Shown in pieces: positions 40,749-49,646 of a DNA stretch of 64,000 bases (positions within the stretch are counted from its first letter, which is position 1; every line of letters starts with the position of its first letter). The notes under the pieces were generated by a model that was not told the DNA's origin, did not search any database, and saw only the letters and a program-made list of their open reading frames with translations. The stretch comes from Orbaceae bacterium lpD02 (lineage in GTDB: Bacteria; Pseudomonadota; Gammaproteobacteria; Enterobacterales; Orbaceae), in contig CP133960.1 in assembly GCA_036251875.1 (NCBI GenBank), positions 1,196,258-1,260,257 of the forward strand, written 5' to 3'. The position numbers and the translations under genes are program-made.

Positions 40749-42095
40749 TCATTGGACACGGTTTAACCAGCTTAAATTTACTTTCCCTTTATTAAAAAGC
40801 AGTATCATTATGCCAATAATTAGCCAAATGGCACCAACAATTTTAGCATCATTATCAATATTAATCAGCACAGGCAATAACATCAATATACCAAGAATGG
40901 GCATTATAATATCAAAAATGAATGATACGATACCACTACGTTTTTGCTGCAATTTAAAGTAGCCAATAACAGCAACATGCAGCATAATAAATGCCGTTAA
41001 CGCCCCTACGTCAACAAATGAAACTAGTGTAGGTAATCCTTTAGCATAACTTGCCGCAATTGCTGCTAAGCATAAATTAAAGATCGCAGCAAACCATATC
41101 GCCACTATCGGCACCCCGGTTTTTTCGCCAACCTTTGATAATATTACGGGTAGACGTTTATCTCGTCCCATGCTAAATAATAAACGACTTGCAGCAGCTT
41201 GTCCGACCATTGCCGCAAATGCGGCTCCGACAGCTTTCATCAATCCTAAAGACCAGCCAAGCCATAGTGATAATTCTTGGTTGACAATTTGGTAATACGC
41301 TTTACCTTGTAGACTAGGGTTAGCCCGTAAATATTCTGCCGAGTAAGGACTTAATAGCGCACCGATATAAGTTTGTATAATAAATAGAGCGCCAGCTAAA
41401 ATTAAGCAACCAATAATCGCTTTGCTGACTAAACTACACGCCCCACCATTTTCTTCGGCAAAGGTGGCAATTGCATCAAAACCTAAGTAAGATAATACGG
41501 CGATTGAAACTGCGGCAAATAAGCTATTCCAACTGAATAATTCACCACCAATAAAAGGCTCTAACCAATCACGCTTTACGCCATCTTGGAGCAAAACCCA
41601 GATCCCAACTAGTAGAACAACTGCCAGAACCATGATCTCTAAAATTAAAATGATTAAGGTTATTTTAGCCGACTTTTTAATACCGATAAGGTTAAGTGTG
41701 GTTGTGATAGCAACGGCAATACATACCCAAATCCAGATCGGCACATCAGGAATTAACGCATTTAATGAGATACCACTAAACAAATAAGCAACCGCAGGAA
41801 TAAACAGATAATCAAGTAGTAATAACCAACCGACTAAAAAACCAGCATGAGGATGAATACCTGCAGAGCAGTAGGCATATACAGATCCGGCACTAGGTAA
41901 CTCGGCAGACATTCTGGCATACGAAAATGCAGTAAATGCCATAATAATCGTCGCAACAACATAGACCAGCGCTACAGCGCCATCGCTGATTGCATCTAGA
42001 ACACCAAACAAGCCAACCGGAGCCGCGGGACCAATAAAGAGTAACCCAAGGATCACCAACTCTTTAAAATGCATACTTTTCTTTAATTGTGGCAT
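40749..42095 (-). CDS. APC-family amino acid permease
   Basis: 448 residues and about 12 hydrophobic helices; inner-membrane amino-acid or polyamine transporter. Landmarks: LGLLFIGPAAPVGLFGVLDAISDG in helix 1, YARMSAELPSAGSVYAYCSAGI in helix 2-3, and LSYLGFDAIATFAEENGG in the middle, resembling the YeeF/PuuP branch. Substrate cannot be read from the sequence. Located upstream of ridA on the same strand. Confidence 0.82.
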   Translation of the reverse strand: MPQLKKSMHFKELVILGLLFIGPAAPVGLFGVLDAISDGAVALVYVVATIIMAFTAFSYARMSAELPSAGSVYAYCSAGIHPHAGFLVGWLLLLDYLFIPAVAYLFSGISLNALIPDVPIWIWVCIAVAITTTLNLIGIKKSAKITLIILILEIMVLAVVLLVGIWVLLQDGVKRDWLEPFIGGELFSWNSLFAAVSIAVLSYLGFDAIATFAEENGGACSLVSKAIIGCLILAGALFIIQTYIGALLSPYSAEYLRANPSLQGKAYYQIVNQELSLWLGWSLGLMKAVGAAFAAMVGQAAASRLLFSMGRDKRLPVILSKVGEKTGVPIVAIWFAAIFNLCLAAIAASYAKGLPTLVSFVDVGALTAFIMLHVAVIGYFKLQQKRSGIVSFIFDIIMPILGILMLLPVLINIDNDAKIVGAIWLIIGIMILLFNKGKVNLSWLNRVQ

Positions 42096-42244
42096 AAATG
42101 ATCTCGATAAATTAACATTTAAAGCCTATATCTTAGTTATATTGTGTTAATATGCTAAGAATAAAAGGCTATTATGTTATTCCGAACAGCTATATGCTTG
42201 GAACTCGCTACAAACAATTTTTTATTTATTACCTATGAAAATAA

Positions 42245-42260
42245 TCCCGCAAAAGCGGGA
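42245..42260 (-). terminator. Terminator downstream of yhfA
   Basis: TCCCGC/GCGGGA stem with an AAAA loop (TTTT on the minus strand), followed in the minus direction by TTATTTT. It lies 22 nt beyond the yhfA stop. Confidence 0.75.
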
Positions 42261-42282
42261 ATATTTTAACAGGAAAACTCAC

Positions 42283-42702
42283 TTATTTTTGTGATCTAAT
42301 TTCATAGGTATAGCTCATTTTTGCTGTTTTTGCTAGCATAATCGATGCGCTACAATATTTTTCGGATGCCAGCTTAATTGCTCGCTCAACGGCTTCATTT
42401 GAGATTGAATTACTGATTAAAACAATATGGAAATTAATTGATGTATAAACTTTAGGTGAAGAATCTGCTTGTGTTTTTTCGATATCAATCCACATATCGA
42501 GAATCTCTTCTTTCGCGGTTTTTAATATCGCGGTAATATCATATGCCATGCAACCTGCTGCACCATGAAGAAGTAACTCCATCGGCCTTGCTCCTCGGTT
42601 ACGTCCGCCATGTTCAATACCGCCATCCATAACGAGCGTATGACCACTGGCTGTTTCACCAATAAAACCAAATTCATCAATCCATTTTAAACGATCTTTC
42701 AT
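42283..42702 (-). CDS. yhfA: OsmC-family protein YhfA
   Basis: OsmC-like fold; E. coli YhfA is 134 residues and this protein is 139 from ATG 42702. GGAG lies 6 nt upstream of that ATG; an upstream GTG would include it. Conserved segments: GFIGETASGHTLVMDG, RPMELLLHGAAGCMAYDITAIL with the redox Cys, and ASEKYCSASIMLAK with the second Cys. OsmC relatives reduce organic hydroperoxides, but YhfA function is not established. Single gene with its own terminator. Confidence 0.9.
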   Translation of the reverse strand: MKDRLKWIDEFGFIGETASGHTLVMDGGIEHGGRNRGARPMELLLHGAAGCMAYDITAILKTAKEEILDMWIDIEKTQADSSPKVYTSINFHIVLISNSISNEAVERAIKLASEKYCSASIMLAKTAKMSYTYEIRSQK

Positions 42703-42818
42703 GTCAAACTCCCTCACTGATAATTGAATTAAGTTATATTTATTCTATTATGTTTAGTTAATAAAATCACGGTCGAATCAGCTAATTTAGTAAATAACCG
42801 AAACGATGAATATAAAAA

Positions 42819-43634
42819 TCAATCTATTTCGATAGTTAAGCTAACGCCAACTTCTTCAATCGGAATTGCGCTATTTAACTCAGCTTTTGCACTAAATGAT
42901 ACACAATGACATGGGTAAAGTAACTTAATATTATTTTCAACAAAATACTCAATTGTGCGGTGCAGTTGCTCGGACACCTCTAACAGATGAAATCCGCCAA
43001 TAATGCCGGCTACCTTCTGTTCGTTACACACTTGCTTTGCATATTCAACAATATTACAAATGCCACTATGAGAGCACCCAGTAATAATAAATAAGCCCTC
43101 TTTACCGCGATAAACTAATGCGGAATCATCCATCACATAATCAGGTTTAGTAAGGCTTTGTTGTTCATCTACTATTGTGCCCAATTGTTGTCGTTGTTCA
43201 AACTCATTTAATGATGGGATTTCACCTAAAAAAGTAATATTAGACGTAATGTTAATTGGTGTTTTAGAGAGTTGTAATGAACACATTTTAGTTAATTGTT
43301 GCGCATTAAATGGCGCACCAACTGGTTGTTGGGCAAATATTTTCGGCTTAAACGCATCTGGATGGGCAACGACTTTGATCTGTTTAAGATCAATTTTATT
43401 AACTAAATATTTTAAGCCTCGTGTATGGTCATTGTGCCCATGAGAAAGTACAATGGTATCTACCTGAGTTAAATCAATACTAAGCAGCTCAGCATTTTTA
43501 ATAAAAATATCAGAATAACCAACATCTAATAATAGTCTGTTATTACCATCCTCAATGTAATAACAGACTGCCGGTTCACCATAATAATAACGATCAATTA
43601 ATGTATTATTATCAACCAAAACTACCAGTTTCAT
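42819..43634 (-). CDS. MBL-fold metallo-hydrolase
   Basis: 271 residues, metallo-beta-lactamase superfamily. The metal motif HGHNDH is at residues 65-70 in TIVLSHGHNDHTRGLKYLV; further ligands are likely in TGCSHSGICNIVEY and the later GGFHLLE and LYPCHCVSF. The pattern matches the branch annotated as dihydropterin/methanopterin-related (ribofuranosyl-aminobenzene 5'-phosphate synthase-like) or lactonase-like hydrolases. Real substrate unknown. Cytoplasmic, no signal peptide. Divergent from the HD-domain gene. Confidence 0.85.
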   Translation of the reverse strand: MKLVVLVDNNTLIDRYYYGEPAVCYYIEDGNNRLLLDVGYSDIFIKNAELLSIDLTQVDTIVLSHGHNDHTRGLKYLVNKIDLKQIKVVAHPDAFKPKIFAQQPVGAPFNAQQLTKMCSLQLSKTPINITSNITFLGEIPSLNEFEQRQQLGTIVDEQQSLTKPDYVMDDSALVYRGKEGLFIITGCSHSGICNIVEYAKQVCNEQKVAGIIGGFHLLEVSEQLHRTIEYFVENNIKLLYPCHCVSFSAKAELNSAIPIEEVGVSLTIEID

Positions 43635-43734
43635 TTATTTGCCTCTTTTACTCATCATTCGATTTTCACTCACAGAATACAGGATTATTATGTATAATTG
43701 CGATATTGTTTAATTTTGCCGGATATAAACTCAA

Positions 43735-44397
43735 ATGTTAACTAAACATCAACAGCAAATCATTGCCAATACTTATGAATATGCTAAACAAAAACTTTCT
43801 CACGATTATTCAGGGCATGATATTGCACATATTACCCGAGTTGTTAAGCTGGCTCAACATATCCAAAAAACAGAGCCTGAGTCAAATCTATTTATTGTCA
43901 CAATAGCGGCTTATTTACATGATGTGATCGATGATAAAGTGATTGAAAATGTTGAAAAAGGTAGACAAGAGCTGATTGAGTTTATGCTACAGCAACAAGT
44001 TGAATCCTCTGCTCAGCAAGCCATTTTAGATATCATTGATAATATGTCTTTTCGTAAAAATTTATCGACCAAGCAACCGTTAAGCAAAGAGGGTGAGATA
44101 GTACAAGATGCGGATCGCTTAGATGCTATTGGCGCTATCGGCATTGGTAGAACATTTTATTATGGTGCCAATAAAAAAAATGTTATGTATGACCCAGCTA
44201 TTGCACCACGGGTCAATATGAGTCTAGAAGATTATAAAACACCAACCACAGTGATCAATCACTTCTATGAAAAGTTATTATTACTTAAAGACCAAATGAA
44301 TACTGCCGAAGGTAAAAAGCTAGCCCTGCAGCGACATCAGTTTTTACTTAATTTTTTACAGCAGTTTGAAGATGAGTGGAATGGAAGTCTTGCATAA
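43735..44397 (+). CDS. HD-domain phosphohydrolase (YedJ-like)
   Basis: 220 residues. Metal ligands: H28-D29 with H32 (SGHDIAHITRV), the HD pair H62-D63 (AYLHDVIDD), and Asp in VQDADRLDAIGAIGIGRTFYYG. That last block is characteristic of YedJ-type HD hydrolases. Nucleotide or phosphate-ester hydrolysis is presumed, substrate unknown. Single gene between the MBL gene and the ilvB leader. Confidence 0.86.
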   Translation: MLTKHQQQIIANTYEYAKQKLSHDYSGHDIAHITRVVKLAQHIQKTEPESNLFIVTIAAYLHDVIDDKVIENVEKGRQELIEFMLQQQVESSAQQAILDIIDNMSFRKNLSTKQPLSKEGEIVQDADRLDAIGAIGIGRTFYYGANKKNVMYDPAIAPRVNMSLEDYKTPTTVINHFYEKLLLLKDQMNTAEGKKLALQRHQFLLNFLQQFEDEWNGSLA

Positions 44398-44542
44398 TAT
44401 AGCGCATATTTCCGTGTAAACCTTATCGTACAATATGTTTTGGTGTAATTTTAGATTAGGGTAATAGACTGCTTTTTGACGCTAGCGTTATGCGAATACA
44501 GAAAAATAGGCGCTACCAAACCAAACTAATTAATGTTTATTA

Positions 44543-44558
44543 CGTGATCATTTTCACA
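44543..44558 (+). promoter_or_regulatory. CRP site of the ilvB promoter
   Basis: CGTGA-N6-TCACA: the right half is perfect and the left has one mismatch to TGTGA. Its centre is about 63 bp upstream of the start predicted from the -10 TATAAA (44602-44607), a class I-like spacing. CRP dependence of ilvBN is known in E. coli, which supports the call. Confidence 0.7.
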
Positions 44559-44601
44559 TTTTCTAAATAACTCAAAAAAATTAGAATAAAATAATTGCGC
44601 C

Positions 44602-44607
44602 TATAAA
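44602..44607 (+). promoter_or_regulatory. ilvB operon -10 element
   Basis: TATAAA preceded by GCGCC; no good -35 17 bp upstream, as expected for an activator-dependent promoter. Predicted start about 44614, giving a leader of about 47 nt before ivbL. Confidence 0.55.
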
Positions 44608-44660
44608 AAATTTATGTTCTTATAGACAAAGTTTCTTAACAATAAAATGAGTTTAATCCT

Positions 44661-44759
44661 ATGACTACACGTATGAAGGCACAGCTTATTGCTACACTGA
44701 TTAATTCAGTGGTCCTCGTCGTGCGTGTGGTGGTCGGCAATGCGCCGCGACGGGATTAA
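44661..44759 (+). CDS. ivbL: ilvB operon leader peptide IvbL
   Basis: 32 codons, the length of E. coli IvbL. The sequence runs MTTRMKAQLIATLIN, then SVVLVVRVVVGNAP and RRD. Nine valine/leucine codons crowd the 14-residue middle, and the end VVVGNAP matches the E. coli leader. Ribosome stalling at Val/Leu codons would prevent the terminator at 44776-44814 from forming. The ATG is preceded by AATCCT rather than a strong Shine-Dalgarno. Confidence 0.92.
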   Translation: MTTRMKAQLIATLINSVVLVVRVVVGNAPRRD

Positions 44760-44775
44760 ATCAACTAGTTGACCA

Positions 44776-44814
44776 AAACCCCGCCGGTGCAAACCGAGCG
44801 GGGTTTCTTTTTTC
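44776..44814 (+). terminator. Attenuator terminator of ilvBN
   Basis: AAACCCCGC (44776-44784) pairs with GCGGGGTTT (44798-44806), with an inner CGG/CCG extension, followed by CTTTTTTC. It lies 16 nt after the leader peptide stop and 48 nt before ilvB; a leader-dependent attenuator. Confidence 0.9.
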
Positions 44815-44861
44815 TAACTTCCCGCTCTAATTTTCCCGGCTAACAATAAGGATAAAGAGCA

Positions 44862-46550
44862 ATGCAATCGTCAAATACCATCACAAGTATGCGGCTAACG
44901 GGCGCACAATTAATTGTGAAGATGTTAGAAAATTATGGCATAACACAAGTAGCTGGCCTACCTGGGGGCGCAATATTGCCATTGTATGACGCCTTAAGCC
45001 AAAGTAAAAAGATTGAGCACATTCTAACGCGTCATGAGCAAGCTGCTGGCTTTATTGCGCAAGGTATGACCCGAGTAAGTGGTAAACCAGCAGTCTGCCT
45101 TGCTTCAAGTGGACCTGGTGCAACTAATTTACTCACCGCAATTGCCGATGCTAAACTTGATTCAATCCCGATCATCTGTATTACCGGTCAAGTCTCCTTA
45201 TCAACAATTGGCACTGACGCATTCCAAGAGGTCGATACTTATGGCATATCAATACCGATTACTAAGCACAACTATTTAGTACGAACAATTGAAGAATTGC
45301 CCCATATTATTCAAAGCGCATTTAAAATCGCACAATCAGGCAGACCCGGGCCCGTGTGGATTGATGTGCCGAAAGATATTCAGACTGCAACCATTGACAT
45401 CGATAGATTACTCGAATTACCCGCACTGAACCGCTCACCCAAAGCAGCTATTGCGCAAATTGAGCAAGCTGCAAATTTGATTAATCAGGCTAAAAAGCCA
45501 ATTCTTTACCTTGGCGGCGGGATTATTTTTGCTGATGCACATAAACCAGCCCAGACGCTTGCCGAAAAATCGAATTTACCGACCACGACGACGCTAATGG
45601 CGCTGGGTTGTATACCTAGTGATAATCCATTATCACTAGGCATGCTAGGTATGCATGCCAAACGTAGCACTAACTTTATTTTGCAGGAAGCCGATTTACT
45701 CGTTGTGCTTGGTGCAAGATTTGATGATCGCGCAATCGGTAAAACCGAGCAATTTTGCCCACATGCTAAAATTATCCACGTTGATATTGATCGTTCTGAA
45801 TTAGGTAAAATTAAGCAACCTGATATCGCTATTCATGCCGATGTGGCGGATGTTATTGAGCAGTTATTAACTAACGTTATTTCACAACCTAGATCTGATT
45901 GGCTCGCCCGGGTAGCACAACTACAACAGCAGTATCCATGTTATCACCAAAGTGATGACCCATTGAGCCATTATGGGCTAATTAGGAATGTTGCCCAAAT
46001 CGTAGGTCCAGATGCGATTATCACTACTGATGTCGGCCAGCATCAAATGTGGGTTGCACAGGCCTACCCATTTAGTAAACCAAGACAATTATTAACATCA
46101 GGAGGATTAGGCACAATGGGCTTTGGCTTACCCGCTGCAATTGGTGCGGCACTTGCTGCACCAGCACGTAAAGTGATCTGCTTTACAGGCGATGGAAGTA
46201 TTATGATGAATATTCAAGAGCTGGCGACAATCGCTGAACACGATTTAGACATTAAGATTATTTTACTCAATAACCAAGCGTTAGGGCTGGTTTATCAACA
46301 GCAAACACTATTTTATGGCGAGCGAATTTTTTCATCTACATCACCCTATCAAGCTGATTTTATAAAAATAGCGCAAGGTTTTGGCTTAAAAACGTGTGAT
46401 TTAAATCAAGTAGAAAACCCACAGCAAGCCTTGGCTGATGCACTAAATAGCCATGGTCCTTGTTTGATTCATGCCTGCATTGATACTAATGAAAAAGTCT
46501 ATCCGATGGTACCACCCGGTGCTGCAAATATTGAAATGGTAGGAGAATAA
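44862..46550 (+). CDS. ilvB: Acetolactate synthase isozyme I large subunit
   Basis: ThDP enzyme for the first common step of valine, leucine and isoleucine synthesis. 562 residues, identical in length to E. coli IlvB. N-terminal GAQLIVKMLENYGITQVAGLPGG, the catalytic Glu in TRHEQAAGFIAQG, the FAD/ThDP mid region GPGATNLLTAIADAKLDSIPI, and the ThDP-binding GDGSIMMNIQELATIAEHDL. RBS AAGGATAAAGAG before the ATG. Followed by ilvN after 3 nt. Confidence 0.96.
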   Translation: MQSSNTITSMRLTGAQLIVKMLENYGITQVAGLPGGAILPLYDALSQSKKIEHILTRHEQAAGFIAQGMTRVSGKPAVCLASSGPGATNLLTAIADAKLDSIPIICITGQVSLSTIGTDAFQEVDTYGISIPITKHNYLVRTIEELPHIIQSAFKIAQSGRPGPVWIDVPKDIQTATIDIDRLLELPALNRSPKAAIAQIEQAANLINQAKKPILYLGGGIIFADAHKPAQTLAEKSNLPTTTTLMALGCIPSDNPLSLGMLGMHAKRSTNFILQEADLLVVLGARFDDRAIGKTEQFCPHAKIIHVDIDRSELGKIKQPDIAIHADVADVIEQLLTNVISQPRSDWLARVAQLQQQYPCYHQSDDPLSHYGLIRNVAQIVGPDAIITTDVGQHQMWVAQAYPFSKPRQLLTSGGLGTMGFGLPAAIGAALAAPARKVICFTGDGSIMMNIQELATIAEHDLDIKIILLNNQALGLVYQQQTLFYGERIFSSTSPYQADFIKIAQGFGLKTCDLNQVENPQQALADALNSHGPCLIHACIDTNEKVYPMVPPGAANIEMVGE

Positions 46551-46553
46551 TAG

Positions 46554-46841
46554 ATGTCATCAATAACTAAACAAATCGTTTTAACATTAACCGTTGCGAA
46601 TCACCCTGGCGTAATGACCCATATTTGTGGCTTATTTGCTCGCCGCGCCTTCAATGTCGAAGGGATCTTATGTTTACCATTAAATGATTCAAGCTTTAGC
46701 CGGATCTGGTTGCTGGTTAAAGATGACGAACGACTACCACAAATGTTAAGCCAAATAGAAAAACTAGAAGATGTTCAAGCAGTGGTAAAAACTGATGATT
46801 GTAAGATTTTTATGCAGCTGGCGGAATTACAAAAAATTTAA
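46554..46841 (+). CDS. ilvN: Acetolactate synthase isozyme I small (regulatory) subunit
   Basis: Valine-sensing ACT-domain subunit. 95 residues against 96 in E. coli. Conserved: [35 protein letters not shown] and [26 protein letters not shown]. The start is 3 nt after ilvB, indicating stoichiometric coupled expression. Confidence 0.95.
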   Translation: MSSITKQIVLTLTVANHPGVMTHICGLFARRAFNVEGILCLPLNDSSFSRIWLLVKDDERLPQMLSQIEKLEDVQAVVKTDDCKIFMQLAELQKI

Positions 46842-46886
46842 TCACTCGATAATGGCGTGACACATATTAATTAGATAGTTCGTTAT

Positions 46887-46920
46887 AAGCTATATCGTAA
46901 TATTTTTTACGATATAGCTT
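46887..46920. terminator. Terminator between ilvN and the CopZ-like gene
   Basis: Perfect 14-bp inverted repeat (AAGCTATATCGTAA and TTACGATATAGCTT) around a 6-nt TATTTT loop, between convergent genes. It can act in both directions. Confidence 0.75.
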
Positions 46921-46937
46921 TGACTGCCTACAGTTAT

Positions 46938-47141
46938 TCAATAGCTAATACCCACAAATTGATAACCAGCATCATCTACGGCTTTAATCGCCGCTTCTTG
47001 CGAAATCGAACCACCTTCAATAGCTACTTCTTTTTTAGTGAGATCAACGGTCACCACCGCTTTGGGATCAATGTCATTAATCGCTTTAGTGACGGCTTTT
47101 ACACAGTGATTACAACTCATATTATCAACAATTAATTTCAT
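46938..47141 (-). CDS. Heavy-metal-associated domain protein (CopZ-like)
   Basis: 67-residue ferredoxin-like HMA domain with the metal-binding motif MSCNHC (residues 8-13). Cytosolic metallochaperone by family, commonly Cu(I), though Zn/Cd cannot be excluded beside this ATPase. RBS GAGGAG 6-7 nt before the ATG. Same strand as and 76 nt downstream of the P-type ATPase, so it may be delivered as an extra metal-binding module. Copper versus zinc is unresolved from sequence. Confidence 0.85.
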   Translation of the reverse strand: MKLIVDNMSCNHCVKAVTKAINDIDPKAVVTVDLTKKEVAIEGGSISQEAAIKAVDDAGYQFVGISY

Positions 47142-47217
47142 TTTATTCTCCTCAATTAATATTACGATGTATACAGTATCATACTAGTAGAATTTATTAG
47201 TGCCATCTTAATTTATG

Positions 47218-49479
47218 CTACTTTCTTAGCAGTCGAAGTCCATTAGCAACCACTAATAAGCTGGTGCCAATATCGGCAAACACCGCCATCCACATATTTG
47301 CCTCCCCCATAAATGTAAGTGCAAAAAATAGCGCTTTAACCAATAGCGCAAACGTAATATTTTGCACCAAAATCGTAAATGTTACTTTTGATAAGCGAAT
47401 AAACTGTGGAATTTTCCGTAAATCATCATCCATCAAGGCAACATCTGCAGTTTCAATTGCGGTATCAGTACCGACCGCTCCCATCGCAAACCCAATATCG
47501 GCTTTAGCTAGCGCTGGCGCGTCATTGATACCATCCCCGACCATGCCAACAATACCTGATTGCGATAATTCACTCACTACGGCTAATTTATCTGCTGGTA
47601 ATAAATTACCTTTTACCTGATCAATGCCAGCTTGCTCTGCTATCACGTTAGCCGTATAAATATTATCTCCCGTTAACATAACGGTTTTAATGCCTAATTT
47701 TTTGAGCTCGGCAATCGCTGCAACACTCGTCTCTTTTATGGTATCAGCTACCGCAAATAGACCTTGCACACCTTGTGGTCCTATTAGCATAACAACTGTT
47801 TTACCTTGTTGCTCTAAGCTTTGTATTTGCTGCTCTAACTCATGGCTACAAACACCGAGTTCTTCGACCATTCGGTGGTTACCCATAAACCATAATATAC
47901 CCTCTATTTCGCCACGAGTTCCCTGCCCTAATATTGCGGTAAAATTAGTTACATTTAAGTGCGTAGTATTGTCTTCTTCAGCGGCTAAAGTGATGGCTTT
48001 AGAAACTGGATGATCGGAGCGAGACGCAAGGCTTGCGGCAATTTGCCTTATATCTTGTTCACTCGATGAACCCAGTTTAATAAAATCAGTCTGTTTTGGT
48101 TTACCATAGGTAATGGTACCAGTTTTATCTAAAGCGAGAGTGGATAGTTTACGGCCTTGCTCTAAATACATGCCGCCTTTAATTAAAATACCATAACGAG
48201 TTGCAGCCGCTAAGCCACTTACAATGGTTACTGGGGTTGAAATCACCAACGCACACGGACAAGCAATAACTAATAACACCAAGGCTTTATAAATCCAATC
48301 AAACCATATTCCGTGCATAAATAACGGTGGAATTAAGCCGATACACAAGGCAATAATAAACACGATTGGGGTATATATTTTAGCAAAACGATCAACAAAT
48401 CGCTGTGTTTGTGCCTTGCTACCTTGAGCTGATTCAACCGCTTTGATTATTCTTGCTAATGTCGATTGTGTAGCTAGCGCAGTGACTTTATATTCAAACG
48501 AACCAGACTCATTAATTGTACCAGCAAAGACCTGATCGCCCATACCTTTTTCAGTAGGTAAGCTCTCGCCAGTAATCGGGGCTTGGTTAATCGTTGATTG
48601 CCCTGATGTAATTTTGCCATCTAAAGCAATACGTTCGCCTGGTTTTACGCGCACCACACTATCAATTAATACCGCTTTAACATCGACATCTTGCCATGTA
48701 CCATCGGTTTGTAATACAGTCGCTCGCTCTGGTGTTAAGCTTAATAGATTTTTAATCGCATCACGAGCTCTATCCATTGATTTAGCTTCAATTGCTTCTG
48801 CTAAAGTAAATAGCACCATCACCATTGCGGCTTCAGGCCATTGCCCTATTATTAATGCGCCGGTTACGGCAAATGACATCAATGCATTCATGTTTAGGTT
48901 AAGATTTTTAAGCGCTATCCAGCCTTTTTTATAAGTGCCAATCCCGCCGATTGCTATTGCCACCAGCGCTAACGTTAAAACTAACCAATTAGGACCTGAT
49001 ATAAAATGGGTAATTTCAGCTGCTAGCGCTAAGATCCCTGCTAACGCGAGTTGTTTCCATTTTATTATCGGAGTGAAATCAGCGGTAGTATCAAAATTAA
49101 GGATCGGCTCTGGATCCATATCAATAGCAGTTAATGCCGCTTCAATACTTGGCAAAGATGCATTTCGATGATGAACCGTTAAAATACGCTGTATTAAGTT
49201 AAATTCAAGCGCAATAATTCCGGCCATATTAGCTAATTTTTTGCGTATCAATGCCTCTTCGGTTGGGCAATCCATATTACGAATACGATAAACCGCTTGT
49301 CTATCATTGCTTATGGGAATTGGCTTATCATTTGCCAATAAGATCGCATGTTCATCATTACAACCACAGTGGTGAGATTTTTTTTGATGCTGATGCTCGC
49401 CATGAGAAGCTGTCTTATGATGATGGACTGTCGATTGTTGCTCGTTACAGCAAGATGAATTATGTTTACGCTGACTCAT
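47218..49479 (-). CDS. zntA: P1B-type heavy-metal ATPase (Zn/Cd/Pb exporter, ZntA-like)
   Basis: Exports divalent soft metals across the inner membrane. I start at ATG 49479 (753 aa): GAGG lies 6 nt upstream, and the predicted promoter places the transcript start downstream of the longer frame's ATG (49551). The N-terminal 60 residues are rich in His and Cys (SSCC, HHHK, HHCGC), followed by an HMA-like domain whose motif is MDCPTEE. Core motifs: CPC in IACPCALVIS, DKTGT, TGES, SDHPVS (HP locus) and GDGINDAPALAKADIGFAMG. CPC plus the Cys/His-rich tail favours Zn/Cd/Pb over Cu. Confidence 0.93.
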   Translation of the reverse strand: MSQRKHNSSCCNEQQSTVHHHKTASHGEHQHQKKSHHCGCNDEHAILLANDKPIPISNDRQAVYRIRNMDCPTEEALIRKKLANMAGIIALEFNLIQRILTVHHRNASLPSIEAALTAIDMDPEPILNFDTTADFTPIIKWKQLALAGILALAAEITHFISGPNWLVLTLALVAIAIGGIGTYKKGWIALKNLNLNMNALMSFAVTGALIIGQWPEAAMVMVLFTLAEAIEAKSMDRARDAIKNLLSLTPERATVLQTDGTWQDVDVKAVLIDSVVRVKPGERIALDGKITSGQSTINQAPITGESLPTEKGMGDQVFAGTINESGSFEYKVTALATQSTLARIIKAVESAQGSKAQTQRFVDRFAKIYTPIVFIIALCIGLIPPLFMHGIWFDWIYKALVLLVIACPCALVISTPVTIVSGLAAATRYGILIKGGMYLEQGRKLSTLALDKTGTITYGKPKQTDFIKLGSSSEQDIRQIAASLASRSDHPVSKAITLAAEEDNTTHLNVTNFTAILGQGTRGEIEGILWFMGNHRMVEELGVCSHELEQQIQSLEQQGKTVVMLIGPQGVQGLFAVADTIKETSVAAIAELKKLGIKTVMLTGDNIYTANVIAEQAGIDQVKGNLLPADKLAVVSELSQSGIVGMVGDGINDAPALAKADIGFAMGAVGTDTAIETADVALMDDDLRKIPQFIRLSKVTFTILVQNITFALLVKALFFALTFMGEANMWMAVFADIGTSLLVVANGLRLLRK

Positions 49480-49549
49480 AAGTAACCTCGTTGGTATTAA
49501 TGCGCTTAGTTCCGCTTTAGGTAGCAGATATTTTTTATTGATGCTAAGC

Positions 49550-49580
49550 ACTTTAAACCCTAAAGTGACTATAAGGTCAA
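49550..49580 (-). promoter_or_regulatory. MerR-family (ZntR/CadR-type) promoter-operator of zntA
   Basis: Minus strand: -35 TTGACC, exactly 19 bp, then -10 TAAAGT (49550-49555). The spacer contains the dyad ACCTTATAG/CTTTAGGGT (49557-49577, 7 of 9 symmetric bases), the layout used by ZntR, CadR and PbrR, which untwist over-long spacers. No merR-family gene is found in this window. Confidence 0.75.
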
Positions 49581-49646
49581 TAGATGATTTTATTTAATAT
49601 TGATTTTCGTTAAAATTTCGCTATAAGCGTAAGTTACGGTATAAAA

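Noticed and set aside
48614..49171. Plus-strand frames across zntA
   Set aside because: Antisense shadows of a gene with complete P-type ATPase motifs.
49480..49551. Longer N-terminus of zntA from ATG 49551
   Set aside because: That ATG overlaps the predicted -10; a good RBS and start are at 49479.
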